Shown here: one piece after another, positions 34,278 to 46,500 of the stretch | How positions within the stretch are numbered: the first letter of the stretch is position 1 | Layout of the letters: each line of letters opens with the position of its first letter | Origin: Hofstenia miamia | Taxonomy: Eukaryota; Xenacoelomorpha; Acoela | DNA length: 64,000 nucleotides | Reading direction: 5' to 3' | NCBI GenBank assembly: GCA_004352715.1 | Contig: SCFE01000077.1 | Location: 1,048,658 to 1,112,657, forward strand | Notes under the pieces: generated by a model | Told to the model about the DNA's origin: nothing | What the model saw: only the letters and a program-made list of their open reading frames with translations | Database searches by the model: none | Translations under genes and position numbers: made by a program

Positions 34278-37200
34278 AAAGTTACTTAAGCTCCTAAAAA
34301 ACGACACAATTTTATAATCGTTGACAAAGAAATTTCTCAAAATTCAGTAAAATTGTTAGTCTATTCATTGATGTCTTTTTCTATTCAGATTTCGCAAAAA
34401 AATTATCGTGGCAGAGTCCTGAGGAAATTGGCTCATTTTACTGATTCCGAAACCGGACCCACGAGACTAGTGTTGGCCGGGTATAACAAAAACAACAGGA
34501 GACAGGATCAGTACGAGACCGAGACCAACTTTTCAATTTCACCTGAGACAGGGACCATTGTGATTTATTATTCGATTTTATGTTACACTTGTTAAACTAG
34601 CATATGGATGCAATATCTCCATTCAATATTCTGTTTGATTAATAATGCATAATATTAGCACATTTTAATTTAGTACGGGACCACAAATTGGTGTATCTAT
34701 ATATTAACATAAAATTTGATACATTGGACAAATTAACGTATTTCTAAGTGAATTCGAAGAAACTCAAACTCAATTGTTGAAAGTTCAATCTAGAATATCA
34801 TCAAGACCCATAAAATTGAGAAATGCATGAAGAATCAAAATTAAATCTTATCTTCAATGAAAAATATGCAAAAATCGAGTTTAAGATCTTCAGTACCCCC
34901 ATCAGAAAATTTCTAGATCCGCTCCTGGTTTAAAGTAATATTAGAAATTAGCTATTTCCATTTCGTAAAATAATTAATTTTGGAAGCAGGAAAATTAGTA
35001 TTTCTAGTAAAATACAGGCATGTTTGACTCATTATATTTCTTGCAATAAACAGATATAAATTCTAGAAATTTGCATGATAAAGTAATAGATTTTCTATCT
35101 CAGCACAAACTCGAAATCAATAGAATGACTATCAAGAAGTTGTCAACTGCAAGCAGCATTTAACAAACACTAAAAGAGGAAGTTTGAAATCTATATTTCC
35201 ATCACAAACGAATTTAGGAAAATATTCACAAAGAGGTTTTTCAGATTGTTCTGCCAAACTTTTCAACTTTTGAATTTTAAAACTATATATGGCTTAACTA
35301 TATTTTGCAGTTAAACATGATATTTTGTTTTTGACATGTCTAGTCTAACCTATGTGGATTAGAAATTCGTACAATATGCTAAAACTAAACAATTAAATAG
35401 AATAGTTAAGTAAGAAGATTTATCTTTGATATTGCATATAACTAGCCAAAATCACGAGCGTTCAAACTATTTGTTCCAGCCCGATCTTGCAGGTTGTCAT
35501 TATGCAAAGTTAGCTCTTGAAGTTCTTGAAGCCAAAAACGTTAACTATAACCCCATAACATACCTCAAATGAGGTAGATTGCACACTTTTTGGTTGTTCA
35601 GAGCAACAAAGTTTATGCAAATAGATGAAAGGTATGGCAACTCAAACAAAATAAAGGAATGCTTAATTGAAATTGATTTAAACATTGTACATTCAATGAA
35701 CTTGTTCAATCAGCAAATCCCAATGGACTTGAAACCCTATTACATTAATATACTGATTACAAACTTGAATTTATATTTTCTTGTAAATTTTCTTTGAATT
35801 GTGTTATCATCATTTTAATTGTTATAATGTAAATTTCTAATGAAAACCGTTGTTTCTTTGTGTTTTATATGCAATCATTCATGAGACCGTACAAATAAAA
35901 ATTCAAATATTTTTCGGGATGACCTAATATTAAATACTTTTTTTGACAGCAAATAAGCACATCAGAGCCTATCGCATACGTCATGTGCGTTCTAAACCTA
36001 CGAAAATTTGCGGATGCTTGAAAAACGTTCGTGGGGAGCAAATTTGAAAATGTGCGGATGCGGTGAAGAATTTTCAAAGTTTATGGATGTGGATTTTAAC
36101 TCATGTGCACCTTCACCAATACCTTTACATACACTGTCATAAAAATTTCGAATCAATGAATAATTTTTTGGCCATGTTTCACATTTTTGTTTTCTTATCG
36201 AAGTTTTCCCATTACAATTATCAATTTATATGGCATGCCCAAGTCTTAAGATTCAGATTTTTATCTTCTTATATTATACAGTTAATAACTATATAAAAAA
36301 TATAATATTCACGTGGCTATCACGCATACATTTTAATATCCAATCAAATCATTTTACATAATCAATACATTAATTACACAAAATGTGTGTGTGCATTATT
36401 TTAGACGTGCAACGAAATGAACTTGTTAAACAAACATTTTCGTTCTTACACATTTATCAAATGAAATAGAGGCATTACTACAACACAAATTAATGTGGAT
36501 GTTTGCAGCAGAATGAAACAGCCAACTCATCCCGATATATTGACTTTCTGCATATCACTGGTGAAAAATGAAGAACACTGCAATCTTTGCCAACACTGCG
36601 CGTGTCCACAAATCAGCTCAGACAACATAATTTCTGGAAAGAAGAATGGTTACTCAAATTGAAAAAAGTCCATACAGTGAAGATCTAAACCAGTGTGACC
36701 GCTGGATGTTCAAAACTCTTAAAAAAGAGCTACGAAAAACTAACTTTGATGACTCTGATTCAGTGAAAGATTCAGCCTAGCAGTTCCTTCAATCAATTTC
36801 ACGTGAACGTTTTGTGCAAGAAATTAATAGACTTTACAAATATTGTAAATTGGTGATTGAACAGCGGGGTGATTATATTACTAAATAAATTTATTTTTGT
36901 TTAATAATAAATGCTTATTTGTGAATTAAAGTGTTAGTCTTATGACTTTTGGGGCACGCCATATATAATAATCATACTATCTTAAAATTCAATTTTTACA
37001 ATTTTGATTAAATTTACTTTACATTGATATTTTTTTCTGTTGAAGCTCTTGGCAAAATTGACACAATGAAGATTATTACTAAGATGTGCAAGTGAAAAAT
37101 TATTAAATGATTTAGTTAAAACTTTATATATAAGGGTTATTAAACTTTAAATACTTAGTTAGGAAAAATTCTATGTCAAGAATTGATACGCTAATTAGAT

Positions 37201-38177
37201 TGAGATCTGTCATCTACACTACAAAAATATAAAGATTTATCCAAGTGTAGACGTTTTCATATATCGACAAAAATTTGTATTTGTTGCCAAACAAATCGTA
37301 ATCGTTTAGCTTCTGCACTTTGTCATTCACACTCACTTAGTATGTAATCTGTATTGTAAAAAAATTTGTCCACTATTTTAGTATTAAATCGTAAATGGGC
37401 CTTAGATTATGCCAACATTATGAATTGGTAAAAACATGAAATATTTGGGAGCATACACTATATTAAAAACAAATGCACTGAGTTATAATTTTGTGGAAGG
37501 CTATTGCAACTCAAACAGTACTAATGATAATAATTATAAAAGTATGACTTCTCCAAGGATTGGGGTGTTATGTTATCACATAAGCGAAGCTAGAGCATTT
37601 CAAATTAAGATTACCTTCCTAATTGTCAAAATTTAACAACAACACCACTTAAATGATAGAAGCCTTATTCCAAAAGTTATGCAAAATGTGGCACACTATT
37701 CACGCTGAAATATCATTAGAGCCTGTAATTTTACAGGGTTTATTTACGGTATTAATTGTATGATATAAACACTTATATAACACGCAAATGTGCCTGCATA
37801 CACTCGCATTGAACAGCAAATCTCTAGCTTTTCAAAGTTTCTTCAGGGCATGGTTTGTGTTCTTAATATAAAAAATCCCGCTTTTATGAATTCTTCCTGC
37901 TTAAAAAAATTACTGAAAAAATTCATTTTTGCAATAATTTTTAACATCGATTTTTAAATATTGGCTCAAATTCATTTATATTCATGGGAATTGGTATTCA
38001 GTTATTGTCAATCTGTAATGTATACAAACTCCTCATTTGGATAATTATATCACTTAAATAACTAACCAAAGTTTTAAACAATTTCAATATTATTTTAATA
38101 ACCTCATTATTATCGCCATTAACACAACTTGCAAATTATGGCTGAGTCCGAACAGGATCCTCAGGGCAAGATGATTC
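34186..38177. repeat. Right arm of the large inverted repeat
   Basis: Mirror image of 29538-32563, ending at 38177 opposite the first base after the 28538-29537 gap. It is longer than the left arm by about 0.94 kb, because the mariner element and adjoining sequence (about 35949-36891) are absent there, replaced by a single N. Another mariner-like end (GGGATGACCTAATA near 35918) is present. No supported gene. Confidence 0.88.
36229..36965 (+). mobile_element. Internally deleted mariner element
   Basis: The ends TATGGCATGCCC (about 36229) and the complement of TATGGCGTGCCCCAAAAGTC (to about 36965) are inverted repeats bordered by TA. The interior carries a decayed mariner transposase C-terminus on the plus strand: NTARVHKSAQ near 36592, YSEDLNQCDRWMFKTLKKEL near 36676 (mariner consensus YSPDLxPCDxxLFPxLK), then a stop and VQEINRLYKYCKLVIEQRG before TAA near 36885. 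At about 0.74 kb it is roughly half a full mariner. Confidence 0.78.
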
Positions 38178-39488
38178 CGCATAAATCCAGGCAGGACAGG
38201 ATAAAATTTATATCCAGCTAAATCCGAATAAAATCTAAATTAGAAATCGAAGACTAAAACCCTATATACATCAATATTCTTATTAATTTTAGGAAAATTG
38301 CAATGTCATAATAGCGCATCAAAATCTTATGGATTGAGGTCAATTTTGAAATTGACTCCATCAAGCAACAACTTGCAAATTTTTAAGAACTATTTCACAA
38401 GTTGATTAACTAGTTTCCAAGAAAACTTTGTTATGTAGCTTGCTGTCGACGTGCTTGCCATTCCTGCAATTAGTGTACCTAGTTAAAGATTTTTTCGTCA
38501 TACAATTTCAACAAGAATAAATTTATAGTTTGCTTAGTAATACTAGCCCCTGTTTTTATTACTGATGGGCAGGTTGGGTTGACATTTTATGAATTTTATT
38601 CAAAAATATAAAAAATTTAAATGGCAGCGTATTTTTTCAGCAGCGACACATTTGTGATTAGACAATGACTTTTTTTATTCTGGTTGTGTTTGCATTCTCC
38701 GGTTTATTGTCTCAATGCTTCCAATGTGAATTTTTATTCCCACTATTTAATTTTTTATATCAGTATTTTTCCAAAAGCACCATTTTACGTCCAAACTTTC
38801 TTATGAAAATTATGAAAATTATCCAATTCTTTGAAATTTCAGAATTTATTTTTCTAAAACCTCAGATAAAATAAGGTACACTGACCAAAATTTGATGAGA
38901 ATAGCGCAACCCTATCAAAATGTATAACGCTTTCAAAGGACCTCAATATCCTAGGGCTAATAGGGTTAAGCGATGGAAATGTATTTGATGTTACCTACAA
39001 GATAGAACTTTTTATTTTACTTTCAATAAATATCTACTTTTTTAATAAGATGGCCAATATGCGTTGGCACTGTCAGGGAAAATTGGAACGCTGCGCATTA
39101 TTTTAACGTAACAAGATTACACTGCATTGTTTTCCATGTATTGCTGTTCATAAGATAGCTAATAAGCGGATCATATTGATATAAAATTTATTTTTAACTT
39201 TTTTTTCTGTTTTTGTAACACTTTTGCTAAGATTTTGTACATTTAGAGACTTTTATTTACAATTTCAGAAACTGATAAGTTCTCTAAATAGCGTCAATAA
39301 TGTACAAAAATAATAAAAAGACATGAAATATATACAAGAAAAGCGTCATTTTAGGCTACAGATATTATAGTCTTGTAGTAGTAGTATAATCAGTATTATA
39401 AAATTTGTAGCCTACCCAAGCTTTTCCACAGATTAACTTTTGCTTTAGAATTAATTCCTTAACACGTTTGCGAAAGTGTTTTAAATCG
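38178..39488. other. Unannotated stretch
   Basis: No supported gene. A short hydrophobic frame (38665-38874) has no recognisable family. Confidence 0.35.
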
Positions 39489-40252
39489 TCAGGTTGGTTT
39501 ATAAACATTGTCTTAGACTTCTGAGATGCGCCTTTAAAATCATTTACATTAACGGAATAATTCTCAGGGCTGTATTAAACATGTTTTTGGGAGTGCAACT
39601 GAATGCATATATCAGTAATTATATATCCAAAAAAGTTTGAAAATTTGCGGGTCACTCAAATTTGATAATGGACATAAGTGGCTTTCAATGTTGTATGATT
39701 CATGCCAACGATTAGGTAATCGAGGTAGCTTTTAATTTATCGCATTTGAAATGCCCGATTCACATGAGGCTGCGTTTGGAGGCGAACTCCTCAAATTCAA
39801 CTTTAACAATAAAAAAATCATTTATTGACATTTAAACATGGCGGGTTTTGCCCGCATAGTTTAATGTTTTCATTCAATAGTTTATACTAACAATTATAAT
39901 GTTAAATTAGAACATTGCATAGAATCAGAAAACATGTGCAAATATCGTTCATACGAAGAGGACATTTCAGAAAACCTTGGCAGGTTAGTAGTAATAAAAT
40001 ATAGGGTTGTGCATTCACATGTTTGTTTTTCGCCAATGTAATAAAGAATTTGTGAAGTTTCACTACAAAAACAGCCTCGTGTGAATACGGCCTAACCTCA
40101 ATTACAGTTTCATAAATGGCGGGTAAATTAAATCGATCAAAGGTTTAATGCACTTGAAAAATCATTTAAATTAATGTAAATGGTCAATAATAATTTAAAT
40201 TATTTTTAATTCAAATCATCGAATATAAATTGTATTTAAATTAAATGATAAT
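39489..40252 (+). repeat. Direct repeat, copy A (cut by gap)
   Basis: About 764 bp, repeated at 42250-43012 with few differences. Copy A stops exactly at the first N of the 40253-41252 gap, while copy B continues into unique sequence. This is probably an unmerged allele or contig overlap. It contains the MITE at 39753-40092. Confidence 0.85.
39753..40092. mobile_element. MITE with roughly 25-bp inverted ends
   Basis: The left end GCCCGATTCACATGAGGCTG and right end complementary to GGCCGTATTCACACGAGGCT are imperfect inverted repeats about 340 bp apart. The same element is at 42515-42852 in repeat copy B. It is non-coding, and superfamily and target duplication are unclear. Confidence 0.65.
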
Positions 40253-41252
40253 NNNNNNNNNNNNNNNNNNNNNNNNNNNNNNNNNNNNNNNNNNNNNNNN
40301 NNNNNNNNNNNNNNNNNNNNNNNNNNNNNNNNNNNNNNNNNNNNNNNNNNNNNNNNNNNNNNNNNNNNNNNNNNNNNNNNNNNNNNNNNNNNNNNNNNNN
40401 NNNNNNNNNNNNNNNNNNNNNNNNNNNNNNNNNNNNNNNNNNNNNNNNNNNNNNNNNNNNNNNNNNNNNNNNNNNNNNNNNNNNNNNNNNNNNNNNNNNN
40501 NNNNNNNNNNNNNNNNNNNNNNNNNNNNNNNNNNNNNNNNNNNNNNNNNNNNNNNNNNNNNNNNNNNNNNNNNNNNNNNNNNNNNNNNNNNNNNNNNNNN
40601 NNNNNNNNNNNNNNNNNNNNNNNNNNNNNNNNNNNNNNNNNNNNNNNNNNNNNNNNNNNNNNNNNNNNNNNNNNNNNNNNNNNNNNNNNNNNNNNNNNNN
40701 NNNNNNNNNNNNNNNNNNNNNNNNNNNNNNNNNNNNNNNNNNNNNNNNNNNNNNNNNNNNNNNNNNNNNNNNNNNNNNNNNNNNNNNNNNNNNNNNNNNN
40801 NNNNNNNNNNNNNNNNNNNNNNNNNNNNNNNNNNNNNNNNNNNNNNNNNNNNNNNNNNNNNNNNNNNNNNNNNNNNNNNNNNNNNNNNNNNNNNNNNNNN
40901 NNNNNNNNNNNNNNNNNNNNNNNNNNNNNNNNNNNNNNNNNNNNNNNNNNNNNNNNNNNNNNNNNNNNNNNNNNNNNNNNNNNNNNNNNNNNNNNNNNNN
41001 NNNNNNNNNNNNNNNNNNNNNNNNNNNNNNNNNNNNNNNNNNNNNNNNNNNNNNNNNNNNNNNNNNNNNNNNNNNNNNNNNNNNNNNNNNNNNNNNNNNN
41101 NNNNNNNNNNNNNNNNNNNNNNNNNNNNNNNNNNNNNNNNNNNNNNNNNNNNNNNNNNNNNNNNNNNNNNNNNNNNNNNNNNNNNNNNNNNNNNNNNNNN
41201 NNNNNNNNNNNNNNNNNNNNNNNNNNNNNNNNNNNNNNNNNNNNNNNNNNNN
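40253..41252. other. Assembly gap, 1000 N
   Basis: Exactly 1000 N between direct-repeat copy A and a non-LTR RT fragment. Confidence 0.99.
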
Positions 41253-42000
41253 ATTTATACTTGTTTACAGTAAATCTTTTTGTTATTTCGTTGATCTTGT
41301 TCGAAAATTCTGGGATTTTTACGCAATTATAGGGTGGAAGCAATTTTACAATTTTATAAAATTTAGTGGCGGTATTTATTTGAATTAATAGCTTAGGACT
41401 TGGGATTGATTTATAAATATATTTTTTTAAAGCACTAGATCTTCGTTTACAAACATTAATGGCCCATTTATATTGAGTTTCGAGCTTTTTAATTAGTTCT
41501 TCGCGTATGTTTGAAAATAGAATACTACTATAATTAAAGTGGCTAATTACCAATGAATGGAGAAGTTGTACAATTGCATTTTCTGGTAGTTGCCTTAGAA
41601 CGTGGCCTATTGTTTTTATACCAATAGCAATTTTCTTTTGTAANTATTTGAATTAACTGCTTAGGACTTGGGATTGATTTATAAATATATTTTTTTTAAA
41701 GCACTAGATCTTCGTTTACAAACATTAATGGCCCATTTATATTGAGTTTCGAGCTTTTTAATTAGTTCTTCGCGTATGTTTGAAAATAGAATACTACTAT
41801 AATTAAAGTGGCTAATTACCAATGAATGGAGAAGTTGTACAATTGCATTTTCTGGTAGTTGCCTTAGAACGTGGCCTATTGTTTTTATACCAATAGCAAT
41901 TTTCTTTTGTAATGATTTAACATGTTCATTAAATAATAAATTTGAGTCAAAAGTAACCCCTAAATATTTAAAAGAAGTAACTTCTGTTTTTCTAACACTT
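41253..42000 (-). pseudogene. Non-LTR reverse transcriptase C-terminal fragment
   Basis: The minus strand encodes SFKYLGVTFDSNLLFNEHV, the post-catalytic YLG motif of LINE RTs, then HSLVISHFNYSSILFSN and the region after it (NTATKFYKIVKLL). It is related to but distinct from the element at 11.8-14.0 kb. The fragment is internally duplicated by the assembly: 41377-41643 recurs at 41645-41912 across one N (41644). The YADD box would lie upstream and is not seen. It is truncated and inactive. Confidence 0.75.
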
Positions 42001-42249
42001 TTCTAAGATTTTGTACTTTGCTACTACCGGGTTATACAGATTAGAATTGGAATATAAAAGAATATCTTTGTATAATTGAGAAAAAAGCATAATTTACATT
42101 GATGTCATTCATCTAAAAAATATCAAAAACATAGAAATAAAATCATTTAATTGAGAAATTTACTTTCGCGGACGAAAACCGATTTCATAAGCGGAACTAA
42201 GTTTTAGCTTTAGCTGGAATTAAAACACATTTTAGATTAGATAAAATCT

Positions 42250-43012
42250 TCAGGTTGGTTTATAAACATTGTCTTAGACTTCTGAGATGCGCCTTTAAAA
42301 TCATTTACATTAACGGAATAATTCTCAGGGCTGTATTAAACATGTTTTTTGGGAGTTCAACTGAATGCATATATCAGTAATTATATATCCAAAAAAGTTT
42401 GAAAATTTGCGGGTCATTCAAATTTGATAATGGACATAAGTGGCTTTCAATGTTGTATGATTCATGCCAGCGATTATGTAATCGAGGTAGCTTTCAATTT
42501 ATTGCATTTGAAATGCCCGATTCACATGAGGCTGCTTTTGGAGGCGAATTCCTCAAATTCAACTTTAACAATAAAAAAATCATTTATTGACATTTAAACA
42601 TGGCGGGTTTTGCCCGTATAGTTTAATGTTTTCATTCAATAGTTTTATACTATCAATTATTATGTTAAAGGAGAACATTGCATAGGATCAGAAAACATGT
42701 GCAAATATCGTTCACATGAAGAGGATATTTCAGAAAACCTTGGCAGGTTACTGTGAAGTTGAAGCGAAACCCATTCACATGTTTGTTTTTCGCCAATGTA
42801 ATAAAGAATTTGTGAAGTTTCACTACAAAAACAGCCTCGTGTGAATACGGCCTAACCTCAATTACAGTTTCATAAATGGCGGGTAAATTAAATCGATCAA
42901 AGGTTTAATGCACTTGAAAAATCATTTAAATTAATGTAAATGGTCAATAATAATTTAAATTATTTTTAATTCAAATCATCGAATATAAATTGTATTTAAA
43001 TTAAATGATAAT
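42250..43012 (+). repeat. Direct repeat, copy B
   Basis: Near-identical to 39489-40252, including a MITE copy at 42515-42852. It continues without a break into the 3' flank of the CABLES gene, so copy B is probably the correctly placed one. Confidence 0.85.
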
Positions 43013-43350
43013 TTAAATTCTGAATATGAATGTACATCACTGTTTCCTTCTGAACATTAAGCCACAGTGTGCACATTTCAATAGTTTGTACAGGAACTAA
43101 GCTAAACTGTACTTAAGAATAAACGACAGCCTAAACTTTCTAAGCAATGCTTGAACTACCGCTAAGATATTACCCAATTTCTAATTTCCCAAACATTTAA
43201 TGAATATGATATGAAACATTCCACACCAAAACTACAATTTTTTTTAACATAATGTATATATTAATCAAGATTTATACACTTGTTAGCAATTCCAACAATT
43301 TACAACAATTCAAATACTTAAAATACAGAAATGCAGATAAATGCTCATGA

Positions 43351-43381
<31 letters not shown>

Positions 43382-43382
43382 A
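43351..43382. repeat. (TA)n microsatellite
   Basis: About 30 bp of alternating AT in the 3' flank of the CABLES gene. Similar tracts border the N runs at 45700-45715, 51433-51510 and 54279-55278, which probably explains those gaps. Confidence 0.95.
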
Positions 43383-43485
43383 ATCACTTAGGCTTAAAAT
43401 ATCTTGCACTTTGACCGTCTGTTTTTGTTTTGGATATTACATAGTACTTATACATGATCAATTAAATGATATATTAATTAATGTT

Positions 43486-43491
43486 TTATTA
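43486..43491 (-). promoter_or_regulatory. Candidate polyadenylation signal AATAAA for the CABLES gene
   Basis: AATAAA on the minus strand, 45-50 bases beyond the stop codon at 43536. It fits as the 3' end signal of the gene above it. Confidence 0.55.
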
Positions 43492-43535
43492 ATGCGAAAG
43501 CCATTTTACAAGAAATTTTAAATTCTGTACAAAAT

Positions 43536-46500
43536 CTAAATTAAATTATTTACAAATCTAAATTCATGAGAGCTTCCTACTTCAGAAGGGAGGCTGAGAT
43601 GACGTGTATAAGGCAAAATTGTTTCAAGCGGTAGCATCAAATCAAAATTCAGTGCACTTAGAATAACAAGTTCGTAGTTCACAATTTCCCGTGACAATAA
43701 TTTGAACGATGTTGCAAGTGAACTGGGTAGTTTAGAAATAATGATGTTTGAGTCGCAATATATTTTGGCAGCCAATAGAGCACAAGTAGCAGCAATTAAT
43801 CTCCGATTATTTTTATAAACACGTTCTGAAACCACAAGTTTCTCAAAATAAATCCAAGTAGCAGCAACGACACAATTTTCACAGCTAAAATAATTTAATC
43901 AAATCAAACAAATTTATAATGAAAATAATGTTTCCGTTGTAAATATTACATTGCAGTACTAAAATTAGTACTATATTTAATCATTCAAATTGAATAGATT
44001 ACTTTTTTACATTTGTTAAAAACGAAATCAAGCGCACACAAATGTTTGATAGTTGTATACAGTGGTGTTCGAATTGAGAAGGGGCATGCCCTCGTCGAAA
44101 AACGCTGTTTGGGGGCGAGGGGACGGAAGCGACGGTCTAAACATTATATGAAATTGCTGACTTTTTATGCAATTATCGTGATAATAAAACAATTTTTAGT
44201 GTTTTTCATACGATAGATTATTTTTCCAAAAATTTTCTGCTCTCCCATCAATAAATGACGTCCACAAAAGCCTAGCTTTAATGTGCATAAATATATACCT
44301 TAACCTTTTTGTGAAGAACCTCATAAATCATTAACATTTTTGCAAAATATGATTAAATTTTGTATAACTTGCAAATCTATAATCGTTTTTATTTTTAAGT
44401 AAAATTGAACCGCCTTCGTTCGCAATTTTCTAGGACCGTGCTTGGTGCTTGAAATAAAATGGCCACCCGTTGGTCATTCTTCACCACAAATCAGGCTCGG
44501 CTTTAGGGGAGAGGCACCCGGGGGCCAGTGCCCCCCTTTTTGGGGATTCTTAGTTTTTTGTAAAAGTGTCTTCCTCAAATATTTTTTATGTTGATGTTTG
44601 CAAGTTTCGTCCGACAATTTAAGGTGAGCAATGCATTAATTTGGACATTTAGAGGTTACATTTTACAATGAAGTTTTCTCTTGGAGTTATTTTTGTTTAA
44701 ATTTCCATTTTAGTTTAAGTTTTCTTGAAACAAAATTGGATGGTGCCCCCCTGTTTTAAAAATCTTAAAGCTGCGCCTGTTTCAAATAGCAATTAAAACA
44801 TTAGGTCCAAGACAAGCCCAGCCCAACTGCATTGCCAAACCATTCAAAAGACTTTTTCCAATGTACAAATTCTAGGGCCCGGCGGTATACCGATCCCGAA
44901 ACCAACAACGCGGTATCTTGCCTATAAAAATAGATCGGTATTTTATTGAAAAGTAGGCTGTGAGTATTGTGTGCAAGCCCACGGGTCAATGCTTGCAATA
45001 TGAAAACATGGAACATTTCTGTCTGAGGCTTAAGCACTTTGGAAAATTACGAAATTTCTCAAGAAAAAGTTATATTAAAAAAGCAGCTACTATTATATGG
45101 CTGATTAGCGCCACAAAATTTACAGATTTTTTCTTTGCAATGCAAAAATCATAATCCTATAGAGCTGTTTTAAGCGATAAAGTCAAAATTTACAAAGCAA
45201 TTCCACTTTACATAGGAACAAAAATTTCATATAATTGATATAGCAATGGTATACTATAACTAACATTTTAGTGTCGATAAAATACCTAAAAACAATTTTG
45301 ACCAAATCCTTTTAAATTTTGAAGTAAAGAGAATACTTAGAAAATGGAATTTTTAGGAAAATATAGTCAATTCTATGAGGTAAAGGTTTGCAATTTTTAG
45401 TGTGGAATGGTGGACAAATGGTATAAAAAAATTTTAATAATAAAAATTTTTCACGATTTATTAAATTACGTCATTCCCTTTCTTAATTTAAATTTTACAT
45501 AAAAAGGTTAAATGACCGATGGAATATTCGTCTGTTATTGTTACGGAAAACATAATTAAATTACTAAGTTGCTTCAATATTCTTATTTGTTAGCTAAACA
45601 GGGAGGACGGCTGTCCCCACTCTGCTCCCGACCCCTATCCACCCCTATTATATCTTCATTTCCAAAAACTGTTTATGTGAATATTGAAATATAAATAAAN
45701 NNNNNNNNNNNNNNNATATATATATATATATATTCATTGTTAGTAAATTCTTACTCTTTCTCAATACTTTACTTGCTAAGATTACATTACCTGCCTGAGT
45801 TCCTTGTGTTTTGTGTGATTTCCATGACTTCAGTAGTTTGAATTTTGGAAAATCAATACAGCATCTTTTTTTTATTAGATATGTAAAAAGTTATCTGACT
45901 CAGAGGTGTAAACCGGCACCAGTCAGACCGGCGCCGGTCGGGTCGGGTCGAAATTTTATGACCGGCCGGTTTGAACCGGTCAAATAAAAATAAATTATGC
46001 CACTTTGCAGCTGGTCACAACTAAATTTTTCTAAATTATAGTAATAAACTAGGCTTTGGTTTGGGAAAATCAATTTTATTTTAAAACAAATAGCATAATA
46101 AAATAATAGTTTGTATTATATACATGTTTGAAAACTGATTTGCCGCTATTGCAAGCAAATTTCAATTTAACAATCACAAGTCGTGCATGGCGAATTGTCA
46201 CATGTGACCGAGCACGACTCACAAGTGACGTTGTAGAGTCACTCGTTGTAATGAAGGAGGCAATGGAAAACAATATATATTAGCACTATCTAGCCCTATA
46301 CACACTCATTTTGTTTTTAATTACATTTTTGATACATACTCTTTTTTGCTTTGAAATATATAGTTATTATATTCTTGAATATATTTAATTAGATTTAGAT
46401 AAATTGGAATGCCGGTCAACCGGTTTCAATTAATGCCGGTACCGGTCGGGTCGGGTCAGCAATTTCTCGACCGATTTACACCTATGCTATAGCAGCATCC

